Source of the DNA: an uncultured Oscillospiraceae bacterium
Lineage (GTDB): Bacteria > Bacillota > Clostridia > Oscillospirales > Oscillospiraceae
Assembly (NCBI GenBank): GCA_934511165.1
Contig: CAKSWA010000004.1
Span: forward strand, 1 to 64,000
Reading direction: 5' to 3'
Length of the DNA: 64,000 bases
In this document: in pieces, positions 40,038-49,848 of the stretch
How positions within the stretch are numbered: the first letter of the stretch is position 1
How the letters are laid out: the number at the start of each line of letters is the position of its first letter
Notes under the pieces: generated by a model
Told to the model about the DNA's origin: nothing
Database searches by the model: none
What the model saw: the letters and a program-made list of their open reading frames with translations, nothing else
Translations under genes and position numbers: made by a program

Positions 40038-41468
40038 ATGGAAAAACATACATCCGATTACCGTGTAGAAAAAGACTCCATCGGCACAAAGGACGTGCCG
40101 GCAAACGTATATTACGGCGTGCAGTCGCTGCGCGCTGCGGAGAACTTCCCCATTACGGGGCTGCGGATGCACCCGGAGCTCATCCGCAGTCTCGCTTACA
40201 TCAAAAAGGCGGCGGCGCTCACCAACCGTGAGGCCGGACTACTGGACGAGCGCATTGCGGGCGCGATCGTGCGCGCCTGCGACGAGATCCTCGCCGGGAA
40301 GCTCTTCGAGCAGTTCATCGTCGATCCCGTGCAGGGCGGCGCGGGCACCTCCATCAACATGAACGCCAACGAGGTCATTGCCAACCGCGCCATTGAGCTG
40401 CTCGGCGGCGTGAAGGGCGACTATTCGCTCGTCAATCCGAACGACCATGTAAACTGCGGCCAGTCCACCAACGACGTTATCCCCACCGCCGGGAAGATGA
40501 CGACGCTGCGCCTTCTGAAAAAGCTGGAGGCCGAGCTCAACCGGCTGCGCGCCGCCTTTGAGGACAAGTCCCGCGAGTTTGACCACGTGATCAAAATGGG
40601 CCGCACCCAGATGCAGGACGCGGTACCCATCCGGCTGGGGCAGGAATTTCACGCCTACGCCGACGCCGTGCGGCGCGACACCGTGCGCATGGGCAAGGCC
40701 ATGGACGAGATGCGCTCGCTCAACATGGGCGGCACGGCCATCGGCACCGGCATCAATGCGGACGAGACATATCTCCGGCGCATCGTCCCCGTGCTGAGCG
40801 AGGTATCCGGCATCGAGCTCACGCAGGCGGGCGATCTCATCGACTCCACGCAGAACCCCGATCCGTTCGTGGCGGTGTCCGGCGCGGTAAAGACGTGCGC
40901 GGTGACGCTCTCGAAAATCGCCAACGACCTTCGTCTCATGTCGTCCGGGCCGCGCACCGGCTTCGGCGAGATCAACCTCCCTGCGCGGCAGAACGGCTCG
41001 TCCATCATGCCGGGCAAGGTGAATCCCGTCATCCCGGAGGTCATCAACCAGGTGGCATTTCTCATCATCGGCAACGACATGACCGTCACCATGGCCGCCG
41101 AGGGTGGGCAGCTGGAGCTCAATGCCTTTGAGCCGATCATCTTCTACTGCCTGTTCCAGTCGATCGGCACGCTGACCTACGCCGTCCATACGTTCGTGGA
41201 CAACTGCGTCACCGGCATCACCGCCAACGAGGAGCGCTGCCGGGAGCTTGTCGAGAGCAGTGTCGGCGTCATCACGGCGCTCACGCCGCACATCGGCTAC
41301 CAGCACGCCGCAGACATCGCCAAGCGCGCCATTGTCACCGGGCAGAGCGTCCGCTCGCTCATATTGCAGGAAAAGCTCCTCACCGAGGAAGAGATCGACA
41401 CGATTCTTGACCCCATGAACCTTACGAAGCCTGGTATCCCCGGCAAGGAGCTCCTCGCGCACAAATAA
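40038..41468 (+). CDS. aspA: Aspartate ammonia-lyase
   Basis: Reversibly deaminates L-aspartate to fumarate and ammonia. The 476-residue protein belongs to the fumarase/aspartase superfamily, with the signature GSSIMPGKVNP (near residue 320, catalytic Ser) and the TSINMNANEVIANRA and QSTNDVIPTA segments. The FQSIGTLTYAVHTF and length favour aspartase over fumarase. AGGAGAAAG precedes the ATG. Monocistronic, divergent from a LysR regulator. Confidence 0.92.
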   Translation: MEKHTSDYRVEKDSIGTKDVPANVYYGVQSLRAAENFPITGLRMHPELIRSLAYIKKAAALTNREAGLLDERIAGAIVRACDEILAGKLFEQFIVDPVQGGAGTSINMNANEVIANRAIELLGGVKGDYSLVNPNDHVNCGQSTNDVIPTAGKMTTLRLLKKLEAELNRLRAAFEDKSREFDHVIKMGRTQMQDAVPIRLGQEFHAYADAVRRDTVRMGKAMDEMRSLNMGGTAIGTGINADETYLRRIVPVLSEVSGIELTQAGDLIDSTQNPDPFVAVSGAVKTCAVTLSKIANDLRLMSSGPRTGFGEINLPARQNGSSIMPGKVNPVIPEVINQVAFLIIGNDMTVTMAAEGGQLELNAFEPIIFYCLFQSIGTLTYAVHTFVDNCVTGITANEERCRELVESSVGVITALTPHIGYQHAADIAKRAIVTGQSVRSLILQEKLLTEEEIDTILDPMNLTKPGIPGKELLAHK

Positions 41469-41480
41469 ACAACATACGGC

Positions 41481-41516
41481 AGAGCCGCTGGTCGAAGTGA
41501 CCGGCGGCTCTTTTTA
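41481..41516. terminator. Terminator between aspA and the GH13 gene
   Basis: A 13-bp stem with one wobble (41481-41493 with 41499-41511), then TTTTT on the plus strand. Confidence 0.85.
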
Positions 41517-43247
41517 CCCGAACGACGGGAAAATGTGCGTCTCCCGCCCGACGGCGGCGCGGTGGTCCTCGCCCCGCTCCCATACGGCGTCATTCAGCAA
41601 AACCTTGAACCGGAGCTCTCCGTCCTTCGGCCGCTCCGTTTCAAAGACCCAGGTGTCCGCGTTTTTGTTTTCGCAGCGCTGGCCGAAGTCCCAGCGCAGC
41701 GGGGACGTATCGCCCCGGATGGTGAGACCGTTTCCGAAGCCCGTATCATAGTGGATGACGATCCGTGTCTTTTCCGGCAGCGCAGGGACATACTCCCCCG
41801 CCGCCTCCGGGGACAGGAGGATCGCGGCATAGGCCGGCAGGAACAGCGTCAGCTCCCCGCCGTCGGATACGTAATGCTGCCGCGTATCCAGAAGATCGAC
41901 ATACTCAACCCGCCCCGGCTCGCCGGTAAAGACCGTCCGCGTCTGCGCGGCGGCGGACTTATTGAATATGCAGAGACTGTACCGCCCGTCGACAGCGCCC
42001 CGCCGGAAGGCGTACACGCTGTCGCCCGGCCGGAAATACATCTCCCGCTGCGTCCCCTGGGCGAAGATTGCAGCGAGGTCTCTCCGGATACCGTTCAGCC
42101 GCCGGAGGAGAGCGGCCGTCCGGTTTTCCGAAGAAAAGGCAGGCATCATTTCGCGGTTCGTGTCGTTGAGCATCTGCTCGGTGAAGCGGAAATCACCCGC
42201 CATGTGCTGCTCCGTTCCGTAATAGACCACCGGGATGCCGCGCAGCGCATAAAGCAGCGCCAGCGCCAGATGGAGCAGCGAAACGTTGTCGGCGCAGTTT
42301 GTGAGAAACCGCGCCCGGTCGTGATTGTCAAGAAACGTGAAGAGACAGCAGGGATCACGGTACAGGCCGTCTTTTTGGAGCAGGCGGCTCACGCCGCCCC
42401 AGTCCTCGCCGCGGCAGAGGGCGTTGTGCAGCTGGAAATAGAGCGGGTAGTCCAGCATGCCCCAGATGTATTGCTGGAAGGTGGCATTTTCCTCCGCTGA
42501 GCCGGTGAACGCCTCCCCGAAGCTGTGCTTGCCCGTGTGCTTTTCAAAGCGCTCCAGATACTCCGGCGGGATCTCTACCACGGCGTCGAGCCGGGAGCCC
42601 GAAAAGCCGTAGGAAAACCACCCGGTGCCCGTCTCCGGTTTCCAGTAGGCATCCAGAAGCGCCTGCCAGCAGGCGGGGTTTTCCTGTGCGAGATCGTCCA
42701 GCCCGCCGAGACTGTAGTTCTGCGCCTCCTGCGGGTCGGCAAAGTTCCATATGTTCGGCGTATTGTGATACCACGATGGGTTATCAAACGGCGGCGCCGG
42801 GCGGTATTCCGGCGGGTCGTACTGCTGGGATGGGTATGCAAGGTAGTCCGCCGTGTGGTTGAGCTGGACATCGAGGATCATTTTGATTCCCAGCCGCTCT
42901 GCCTCGCAAAGCAGCGCCTGGAGCTCCTCCGCTGTCCCAAAGTGCGGGTTGGGGCTGTTGAAATCCCGCGTATAGTAGCCGTGATAGCCCGCCTCGTCCC
43001 CGGTGCGGCTGTATAGCTCGTTGTCCTGCGGCGGAGACATCCATACGGCGGAAAACCCGAGCGCCTTGATATACGGCAGCTTCCGCCGCAGTCCCGCCCA
43101 GTCTCCGCCCTGATAAAAGTGCAGGTTGCCCGGCTGATACTCCGCGCCGGGCGTGCCGTTGTTGGTTGGATCGCCGTCAAAAAAGCGATCCGTCATCACC
43201 ATGTACACGGTGTCGGTATTTTCCATGTTTTCTATGGAATACGCCAT
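41514..43247 (-). CDS. Cytoplasmic GH13 alpha-amylase family enzyme
   Basis: A 577-residue glycoside hydrolase family 13 enzyme acting on alpha-glucans or imported maltodextrins. Region I DVQLNH, region II SRLDAVVE (nucleophile Asp221), region III SFGEAF (acid/base Glu245) and region IV FLDNHD (Asp310) are all present. The last 90 residues form a beta-rich domain that may bind starch (CBM-like). There is no signal peptide, so it should act inside the cell. It is the last gene of the sugar-uptake operon, four bases after the permease. Exact specificity (amylase, neopullulanase, transglycosidase) is open. Confidence 0.88.
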   Translation of the reverse strand: MAYSIENMENTDTVYMVMTDRFFDGDPTNNGTPGAEYQPGNLHFYQGGDWAGLRRKLPYIKALGFSAVWMSPPQDNELYSRTGDEAGYHGYYTRDFNSPNPHFGTAEELQALLCEAERLGIKMILDVQLNHTADYLAYPSQQYDPPEYRPAPPFDNPSWYHNTPNIWNFADPQEAQNYSLGGLDDLAQENPACWQALLDAYWKPETGTGWFSYGFSGSRLDAVVEIPPEYLERFEKHTGKHSFGEAFTGSAEENATFQQYIWGMLDYPLYFQLHNALCRGEDWGGVSRLLQKDGLYRDPCCLFTFLDNHDRARFLTNCADNVSLLHLALALLYALRGIPVVYYGTEQHMAGDFRFTEQMLNDTNREMMPAFSSENRTAALLRRLNGIRRDLAAIFAQGTQREMYFRPGDSVYAFRRGAVDGRYSLCIFNKSAAAQTRTVFTGEPGRVEYVDLLDTRQHYVSDGGELTLFLPAYAAILLSPEAAGEYVPALPEKTRIVIHYDTGFGNGLTIRGDTSPLRWDFGQRCENKNADTWVFETERPKDGELRFKVLLNDAVWERGEDHRAAVGRETHIFPSFG

Positions 43248-43251
43248 CGCT

Positions 43252-44070
43252 TCACCCCTTTACCGCCCCGGCGGCGATCCCGTTGACGATGTATTTCTGC
43301 ATAAGCAGGAAGAAGATCACCACGGGGACGGTGGAAACGACGAAGCCTGCCATGATGAGATGCCACTGCTGGTTGTACTGGCCGTAGAAATACATCTGGC
43401 TGAGCGGGATCGTGATGGGCTTTCCGAGGATCAGGTACGGAAGGAGATAGTCGTTCCAGATCCAGAGCACGTTCAGCACCGCGACGGTCGCAAGGATCGG
43501 CTTGAGCATCGGCAGCACGACGGAGAAGAACATCCGCACCGTACCGCAGCCGTCGATCATTGCCGCCTCCTCCAGCTCCCGCGGGATGGAGCGGACGAAG
43601 CCCTTTATGAGGAAGATCGGGATCGGGCATTGCAGACCGCAGTAGATGAGGATCAGCCCGCCGATGCTCCCCGTAAGCTTCAGATCGCGCGCCGTGGTGA
43701 GCAGCGCAATCATGATCGTGTGGAACGGAACGAACATGGAGGAGAGAAACACCAGCGTGATGACATCCGCCCACTTGCTTTTCCAGCGCGAGAGCGCATA
43801 TCCCGCCAACGCGCTCACCGAGAGATTGAGCGCAATCCCTCCGGCCGTTACGAGACAGGAGTTGAGAAACGCGCGCGGAAAGTCTGCCGTTTTGATGACG
43901 GCGGCATAGTTCTCCCACGTCGGCGAAACCGGCAGAGCGAGCGCGGAGTTGAGTATCTCTCCCTGCGTTTTGAAGGAGTTGACCACCGCGATCAGTACAG
44001 GAAAGAAGAACGCGAGCGCGGCAGCCGCGGCAAGGATCGTGATGCCGGCGCCCTTCTTTTTTGCTTTCAT
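43252..44070 (-). CDS. CUT1 ABC sugar transporter permease (MalG-like)
   Basis: A 272-residue inner-membrane permease with about six segments and the EAA loop (EEAAMIDGCGTVRMFFSVVLPMLKP) that contacts the ATPase. Partner of the permease upstream, with which it overlaps by four bases. No ATPase gene is present in the locus; a shared MsmK-type ATPase encoded elsewhere is likely. Confidence 0.92.
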   Translation of the reverse strand: MKAKKKGAGITILAAAAALAFFFPVLIAVVNSFKTQGEILNSALALPVSPTWENYAAVIKTADFPRAFLNSCLVTAGGIALNLSVSALAGYALSRWKSKWADVITLVFLSSMFVPFHTIMIALLTTARDLKLTGSIGGLILIYCGLQCPIPIFLIKGFVRSIPRELEEAAMIDGCGTVRMFFSVVLPMLKPILATVAVLNVLWIWNDYLLPYLILGKPITIPLSQMYFYGQYNQQWHLIMAGFVVSTVPVVIFFLLMQKYIVNGIAAGAVKG

Positions 44071-44945
44071 TCCTCCTCCCCCTTTCTTTGCAGACGGAAC
44101 GTCAGCGCCGTGAGCAGGCTGATGATGAGGAACAGTATCACGGACTGCGCCGTTGCGTAGCCCGTCCGGGAAGAGCGGAAGGCCGTGTTGTATATCTGCA
44201 AAGCGATGGTCGTCGTCGCGCCCGCCGGGCCGCCGGATGTCATCGCCATGGGGATATCGAACGTTTTAAAGCAGGAGATCATCAGCAGCACCGTATTCAT
44301 GGCGATCACCGGCGATAGCATCGGCAGCTTGATGTGCCATATCATCGCCCACGGCCCCGCGCCGTCCATCGCCGCGGCCTCGGTCAGCGATGCGCCGATG
44401 TTTTGAAGTCCGGCAATATAGATGAGCATGTAATATCCCGCGCACTGCCAGATGGCCGTGAAGCCCATGGAATAGAGCGCCTGCCGCCGGTTGCCGAGCC
44501 AGCTGATCTGCCAGGCCTCCGGGATATTCAGCATGCTGACAAAGGAACGGTACACGCTGCCGTAGAGAAACACCCATACGAAGCTGACGATAACAAGACT
44601 CATCAGATTCGGCAGGAAAAAGACGGCGCGGAAAAGCTTTTTGCAGTGCACGTTCCCGTCGAGCAGCAGCGCGAGAGCGAGCGCCGTCAGATTGGCTCCC
44701 AGCGTGACGAATACCGTGTACTTTACCGTTACCCAAAGCGCGCTGCGAAAGGCCGGGTTAGTCAGCGCCTCCCGGTAGTTCCGCAGCCCCACAAAGTGCT
44801 GCTCCGGGTTGTAGCCGTAAGCGTCGGTGAACGAAAGCCACAGGCTCTCGGCGAACGGGACGATGAAAAACGCCGTGAAAAACGCGGCGGCGGGAAGAAT
44901 AAAGCTGATATATACGGCGTTTTGCCGGCGTCGCCATGGCCGCAT
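44067..44945 (-). CDS. CUT1 ABC sugar transporter permease (MalF-like)
   Basis: A 292-residue permease with six predicted segments and the EAA motif (TEAAAMDGAGPWAMIWHIKLP). Start at ATG 44945 with GGGAG seven bases upstream. Second gene of the operon, separated from the binding-protein gene by a hairpin that could reduce its expression. Confidence 0.92.
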   Translation of the reverse strand: MRPWRRRQNAVYISFILPAAAFFTAFFIVPFAESLWLSFTDAYGYNPEQHFVGLRNYREALTNPAFRSALWVTVKYTVFVTLGANLTALALALLLDGNVHCKKLFRAVFFLPNLMSLVIVSFVWVFLYGSVYRSFVSMLNIPEAWQISWLGNRRQALYSMGFTAIWQCAGYYMLIYIAGLQNIGASLTEAAAMDGAGPWAMIWHIKLPMLSPVIAMNTVLLMISCFKTFDIPMAMTSGGPAGATTTIALQIYNTAFRSSRTGYATAQSVILFLIISLLTALTFRLQRKGEEE

Positions 44946-44964
44946 GGTATTCTCCCTTCTGCGG

Positions 44965-45002
44965 AAAAGGGGCAAGAAAACTTTCGTTTTTCCTGCCCCT
45001 TT
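44965..45002 (-). terminator. Intercistronic hairpin between binding protein and permease genes
   Basis: AAAGGGGCAAGAAAA pairs with the complementary stretch at 44987-45002, T-rich on the minus strand. Such hairpins typically allow partial read-through so that the binding protein exceeds the permeases. Confidence 0.65.
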
Positions 45003-45019
45003 CGCTCTGTTTATTCGGA

Positions 45020-46345
45020 TTACGCCTGTCCGGCCGCCTTGGCCGCCGCCCAGGCATCGTCCAGCGTTTTCATGGCGTCCTCGAGAGAGACAAGATCCAG
45101 AATGTAGCTGGACAGCGTGCTCTCATACTCTGAGCCGAACGCTGTGGGCCAGCCGCGGTCGACCTGCGTGCAGACCATGCCGGCGTCGATGTAGGCGTTG
45201 ACATCCTCCGCGAGCGGGTCAAAATCGACCGACACACCCTTGACGGCAGAGAAAAGCTTCGACGTGCTGCACCAGAGCTCGGCGATCTCCGGGCGGGTCA
45301 GGAACTCCAGGAAGAGCTTGCACTCCTCCGGGTGCGCCGTGGACGCAGAGACAGAAAGGCCGAAGTCCGGGAACTGGAAGAGCTTGGTATCCGCGGCATT
45401 CTCCGTCGCCGGCATCGCCATCATGCCGAGATTCACGTCCGGGTTGATTTGCCGGATCGGTTCAAGCGCCCAGAGGCCGTTGATCATCATGGCGGCTTCG
45501 CCGTTGGCCATCATGGCGCACGCGCCGTTATAGTCGGTGTCAAAGGCGGTGCGGGTATTGCCGTGCATGTACACCATGCGCGTCAGCTCAAACGTGGTGC
45601 TCCAGCCCTCGGTACCGGTGAAGCTCGCTTCCCCGCTGTTCTTTTTGGCGTCCCAGGTGATGTCCTTGCCGTAAATGGCGGAGGACGCCGCCACGAGAGA
45701 GACCGGCTTGATCGTCCAGGCGTCCTTAAAGCCCATGGCAAACGGCGTAACGCCGTTTTCTTCCAGCGTCCGGATCACCGTTTCCAGCTCGCTGAGCGTT
45801 GTGGGAACGGCCAGATCGTATTTGGCGAAAATGTCCTTGTTGTAGAAAATGCCTTCGCAGCTGCCGTCCACCGGCATGGCCCAGGTGTGGCCATCTGCGT
45901 CGGTGAAGGAGGACGCGCTGCGCGCCTCATCGGTGATGTTGTTCAGGAACGGCTCGCCGGTCAGCTCCATGATGTAGCCGCCCTGCGCAATGTCCATGGT
46001 GTCGTTCGCACCCTGGAAAATATCGGGCACTTCTCCCGTCGCGATGCGGGCTTTCAAAATGGCCGCAGGGTCGTTTGTGACGATCTCCTGCTCCACGGTG
46101 ATATAGGGATACTCGGCATGGAACGCGTCAATGATCTGCGCGAAGGCCTCCTGCGCCTCCTGTTTCTGGTGGAAAAGATGCAGCGTGACATCCTGCTGCG
46201 CCGGGGTCTCCGCCGCGGCCTCCGCCGGGGCAGGCGCGGCCGTCTCTGCGGGGGTCTCTGTTCCGGCGGTGCCGGAAGCGCCGCACGCTGTAAGTACGGA
46301 CAGCATCATAACGACGCAAAGCAGAACAGCAAAGATTCTTTTCAT
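45020..46345 (-). CDS. ABC transporter sugar-binding lipoprotein
   Basis: A 441-residue extracytoplasmic family 1 solute-binding protein. Residues 1-21 are a lipoprotein signal with lipobox LTAC (Cys21), followed by an Ala/Pro/Glu-rich tether and the MalE-type two-lobe domain. With the two permeases and the flanking GH13 enzymes it should bind maltodextrins or isomalto-oligosaccharides. Start at ATG 46345; first gene of the four-gene operon, divergent from the two-component system. Confidence 0.93.
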   Translation of the reverse strand: MKRIFAVLLCVVMMLSVLTACGASGTAGTETPAETAAPAPAEAAAETPAQQDVTLHLFHQKQEAQEAFAQIIDAFHAEYPYITVEQEIVTNDPAAILKARIATGEVPDIFQGANDTMDIAQGGYIMELTGEPFLNNITDEARSASSFTDADGHTWAMPVDGSCEGIFYNKDIFAKYDLAVPTTLSELETVIRTLEENGVTPFAMGFKDAWTIKPVSLVAASSAIYGKDITWDAKKNSGEASFTGTEGWSTTFELTRMVYMHGNTRTAFDTDYNGACAMMANGEAAMMINGLWALEPIRQINPDVNLGMMAMPATENAADTKLFQFPDFGLSVSASTAHPEECKLFLEFLTRPEIAELWCSTSKLFSAVKGVSVDFDPLAEDVNAYIDAGMVCTQVDRGWPTAFGSEYESTLSSYILDLVSLEDAMKTLDDAWAAAKAAGQA

Positions 46346-46442
46346 TTGCCTTGTCTCCAATCCTTCATTTGTTGCGGAACACGTTCGGCGCTCTCCGGTG
46401 GCCACTCCAGACTGCGCCGCTTTCTCCGGACCGGTCAAGCCG

Positions 46443-46472
46443 ATTATAGCACCCCCATTTTTCCCTGCGCAA
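46443..46472 (-). promoter_or_regulatory. Promoter of the sugar-uptake operon
   Basis: Minus-strand TTGCGC (46472-46467), 18-base spacer, TATAAT (46448-46443). The weak -35 fits activation by the neighbouring response regulator. Confidence 0.6.
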
Positions 46473-46570
46473 CGAAACGGTTTAGCCTGTTTTTGAAATC
46501 AATTAGTTTTTTCCTCATCCGGTCTTCATGCCCCGGTCTTTTCTGGTATAATGAGCGCGGGTGATGCCGT

Positions 46571-48379
46571 ATGTTCAAAAACCTTCGTTCGCTCCGGGAA
46601 AAGCTGATGATTACCGTGCTGCTGCTGCTCGCCGTTCCCATGGGAATCGTTGTGCTGATCGCGCAGGTGCGCTCGCAGGCAGTCATCCGCTCGCAGGCGC
46701 TCACGCTGAGCACCAAGCTCGTGACGGCCGGTGCGGAGCGGCTGGAAACCTCGTGCGAGCGCATCGACGACATTTACCGTTCCATCTATCTTAACGAAGG
46801 CTTCCGCGCCTTTCTGCGCGGCGCCGGGCGGGAGAAGAGCACAGCGGAGAGACACGGGGAGACCGAACAGCTCCAGAGCGTCTTCCTCTCCGCGCTCAGC
46901 AGCCGCTCCGATATTTTCAGCGTGATCTATGTGACGCCGGACGGGCGGCTCGTCTACGCCGCGCGCAGCGAGGCGGGTTCTTACGACGATTACCGCGCCG
47001 CCGCGCTTCCCGATGCGTATCTCGCGCTCGTTTCCGACAGCGCGCTCTCCTCCGACAGCGCCGTGCTCCTGCCGACGGGCGCACATATGCCGCTGCGCCA
47101 CGCGCCGCAGGGCGGCGCCGAGCCGGTATACGCCGTCGCCCGGCGGATCGTGAACACCGAGGGGCATTTCGAAGATGCAGGAACGATGTTCATCACGGTC
47201 GATCTTTCGGACTTTGAAAAGCTGGCAGAGCTGATCCGGCCGGGCGATGACTCCCGCGTCTGCGTGTGCGACGAAACGGGACGGCTGGTCTTTGACTCGG
47301 CCGGCGCCGCCTCCGGCGAGACTCTGCCGGAGGAAATCCTCTGTTTTTCCGACGGCGAGCCGCAGCACGAACTGACATCCGGCGGCGTTTCCTACGCCAT
47401 GGCGTCGGCAAGGGCGGAAAAAGCAGGCTGGTATGTTCTGATCCTGACGCCGCAGTCGGAGTTTTCCGCGGGCGCGATGAGCGTATCGAGCGCGATTCTC
47501 ACCGCCGCGGTGGCCGCTCTGATTTTGATTGCCGTCGTGACAGCGATCGCCTCGCGCGTCATCAGCCAGCCGGTAAAAGAGCTCGCAGACGCCATGGACG
47601 AAACGCAGCTGCGCGATCTTTCCTATCGCGTAACGGTCTCCGGCGCCGACGAGATCGCGCGGCTCGGAAACAGCTTCAATGCGCTGATGGACAAGCTCGA
47701 GCGCTCGCTCGCGGGAGAATATGAGGCTGCGCTCCAGCAGCAGAAGGCGGAGATCCGCGCGCTTCAGGCGCAGATGAACCCCCACTTTCTCTATAACGTT
47801 CTGCAATCGATGGCATCCATGGCGGCTGTCCGCCATATGAGCGACCTTGCAAGCATGGCAACGGCGCTCGGCAGCACGATGCGGTACACCATTTCGGGAA
47901 ATGAGCCGCTTGTCTCGCTGCGCGAGGAGCTGTCCTATGTGGAAAACTATCTCACGATACAAAAGCTGCGCTTCGGCGAGCGGCTGCATGCGGAAATCGA
48001 CGTGCCGGAATACGTCATGGGCTGCGCCGTACCGCGCGTGAGCATCCAGCCGCTCGTGGAAAACGCCATTCTTCACGGTCTGGAGCAGAGGGAAAAGCCA
48101 GGGACCATCCGCATCGGCGCGTGGACGGCCGGAGACCGGCTGACGATCGAGGTCACGGACGACGGTCAGGGCATGACCGAAGAGGAACTCGCGCAGCTCC
48201 GTTCGGCGCTTTACGCGCCCTCCCCGGCAGAGGAAAGGCGCGGGATTGGGCTGCGGAATCTCTATATGCGTCTGCGCCTTCTCTACGACGAAACGGCGCA
48301 GCTCACGCTCGACAGCGAGGAAGGCATCGGCACGGTCGTCCAGATCGTGATCCCCATGGAAAGGAGATGCGGCCTATGA
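46571..48379 (+). CDS. Sensor histidine kinase, YesM/LytS-like
   Basis: A 602-residue membrane sensor: transmembrane segment near residues 15-35, a large extracytoplasmic sensing domain (about 36-300), a second segment near 305-330, HAMP, the His_kinase motif QMNPHFLYN (phosphoacceptor His) and a C-terminal ATPase with VENAILHG and DDGQGM. This type senses carbohydrates together with ABC binding proteins. It overlaps the response regulator by four bases and is divergent from the transporter operon it presumably controls. A TATAAT lies at 46547. Confidence 0.92.
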   Translation: MFKNLRSLREKLMITVLLLLAVPMGIVVLIAQVRSQAVIRSQALTLSTKLVTAGAERLETSCERIDDIYRSIYLNEGFRAFLRGAGREKSTAERHGETEQLQSVFLSALSSRSDIFSVIYVTPDGRLVYAARSEAGSYDDYRAAALPDAYLALVSDSALSSDSAVLLPTGAHMPLRHAPQGGAEPVYAVARRIVNTEGHFEDAGTMFITVDLSDFEKLAELIRPGDDSRVCVCDETGRLVFDSAGAASGETLPEEILCFSDGEPQHELTSGGVSYAMASARAEKAGWYVLILTPQSEFSAGAMSVSSAILTAAVAALILIAVVTAIASRVISQPVKELADAMDETQLRDLSYRVTVSGADEIARLGNSFNALMDKLERSLAGEYEAALQQQKAEIRALQAQMNPHFLYNVLQSMASMAAVRHMSDLASMATALGSTMRYTISGNEPLVSLREELSYVENYLTIQKLRFGERLHAEIDVPEYVMGCAVPRVSIQPLVENAILHGLEQREKPGTIRIGAWTAGDRLTIEVTDDGQGMTEEELAQLRSALYAPSPAEERRGIGLRNLYMRLRLLYDETAQLTLDSEEGIGTVVQIVIPMERRCGL

Positions 48380-49848
48380 TCCGCGTTATAATCGCCGAGG
48401 ACGAAGCCGCCATCCGCCGGGGGCTCATCCACTGCATCCGCTGGGACGAGCTGGGTCTCGAGCTGGCGGCGGAGGCAGAAAACGGCCGCCAGGCGCTGGA
48501 TTTTCTCATCGCCTCGCCGGTGGATATCCTCATCACCGACATGCGCATGCCCGAGTGCGACGGACGGCAGCTCCTCCGCGAGATCGAAAAGCGCGCGCTC
48601 AACTGCGAGATCCTCGTGCTGAGCGAATACACCGACTTTTCCTACATGCAGCAGGCAATCCACGCGCATGTTTTCGATTACCTGCTCAAGCCGGTCGATC
48701 CGGAGCATTTAAACGCGCTGCTTGCACAGGTCAAGGAGAAGATTGAGCGCCGCTCCAACTCCGGCGACGCGCTCTCCGCGCTGCTCGGCGCGGCAGCGCT
48801 CACCGGCGGCCGGGCGGACGCCGCGCTTGGCGCGTATCTCTCCTCGCACCGCGACAGTGCTTTTCTTCTCGGCGAAGTGCTCGCACGCGAGGCCGCGCCG
48901 GCGGCGGAGTTTTGGAAAGGCGCGCCGTTTGAGAGCCGCTTTCTTCTCCTGCCGCAGGAGCGGCGGTTCGCCGTGCTGTCTCTGCTGCCCGGGGAGGGCG
49001 GCATGCCCTGCGAGCACCGCTGGCGGGCGTGGTTTCTCTCGCGGCTCGAAGCGATGGACTGCATTTTCCGCGCGGGCGTGAGCGGCGGCAATTCACTCAA
49101 AGCTCTGCCGCGCGCGCACACGGAGGCAGCCGCAGCGCTGGACTATGTCCACCGTTCCAAGCCGGTGTTCGCCTATACCGACATCCGCGAGCTGGGGCAG
49201 CCGGCGCTTTCCCTGCCGTTTCATGACCGGCAGCTCACCGAGCTGATCCGCTCCGGACGCGATGTCCGCAGTGAGCTGCAAAAGAGCCTTTCTCTGGAGC
49301 TGGGGCGCGCCGCCTGCCTCCATATGCCGTCCCTTCGGCGGGCGCTGACGGAGTTTACGTTCTCTCTGGAACGGAGCTGTCAGGAGGCCGGGCGGGGCAT
49401 CAACATCTCCACACTGATCGGCGGAAATTACATTGACCGCATCCAGACCGTTGAGTGGCCTTCCGATCTGGAAGCGCTCTTCCATGAGATCACGGACAAG
49501 ACCTTTGACGCGCTCGCCGCGCAGGAGACCGGCAGCACCGAGGGCGTACTCCGCCGCGTATTACACGCAGTGCAGACGCGGTATATGGAGGATCTCAGCC
49601 TGATCGCCTTTGCGCAGGAATACCACATCAATTACATCTACCTGAGCCGAAAATTCAAGGAAATGACCGGGGAGACGTTCACCGACGCGCTCATGCGCGT
49701 GCGCATGGAAAAGGCGCGGCAACTCATCGAGCGGGACGGCTTTTCCGAGCGGGACACCGCGCCGCTTGTCGGCTACACGAACCCCTACTATTTTACCGGC
49801 TGCTACCGGAAATACTTTGGTCTGGAGGACGGGAAGAATGAGCACTGA
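48376..49848 (+). CDS. AraC-type response regulator, YesN-like
   Basis: A 490-residue regulator with an N-terminal receiver domain (acidic pocket EDE at residues 8-10, phospho-acceptor Asp near 55 in ITDMRMP, Lys in LLKPVD) and a C-terminal AraC helix-turn-helix pair (IAFAQEYHINYIYLSRKFKEMTG region and YTNPYYFTGCYRKYFG). The middle part is a helical linker. ATG 48376 overlaps the kinase stop; AAGGAG is nine bases upstream. It probably activates both the uptake operon and its own operon with the downstream glucosidase. Confidence 0.92.
   Translation: MIRVIIAEDEAAIRRGLIHCIRWDELGLELAAEAENGRQALDFLIASPVDILITDMRMPECDGRQLLREIEKRALNCEILVLSEYTDFSYMQQAIHAHVFDYLLKPVDPEHLNALLAQVKEKIERRSNSGDALSALLGAAALTGGRADAALGAYLSSHRDSAFLLGEVLAREAAPAAEFWKGAPFESRFLLLPQERRFAVLSLLPGEGGMPCEHRWRAWFLSRLEAMDCIFRAGVSGGNSLKALPRAHTEAAAALDYVHRSKPVFAYTDIRELGQPALSLPFHDRQLTELIRSGRDVRSELQKSLSLELGRAACLHMPSLRRALTEFTFSLERSCQEAGRGINISTLIGGNYIDRIQTVEWPSDLEALFHEITDKTFDALAAQETGSTEGVLRRVLHAVQTRYMEDLSLIAFAQEYHINYIYLSRKFKEMTGETFTDALMRVRMEKARQLIERDGFSERDTAPLVGYTNPYYFTGCYRKYFGLEDGKNEH

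Noticed and set aside
46474..46487. Catabolite-responsive element near the sugar operon promoter
   Set aside because: TAAACCGTTTC looks palindromic, but aligned to the cre consensus too many fixed positions fail.
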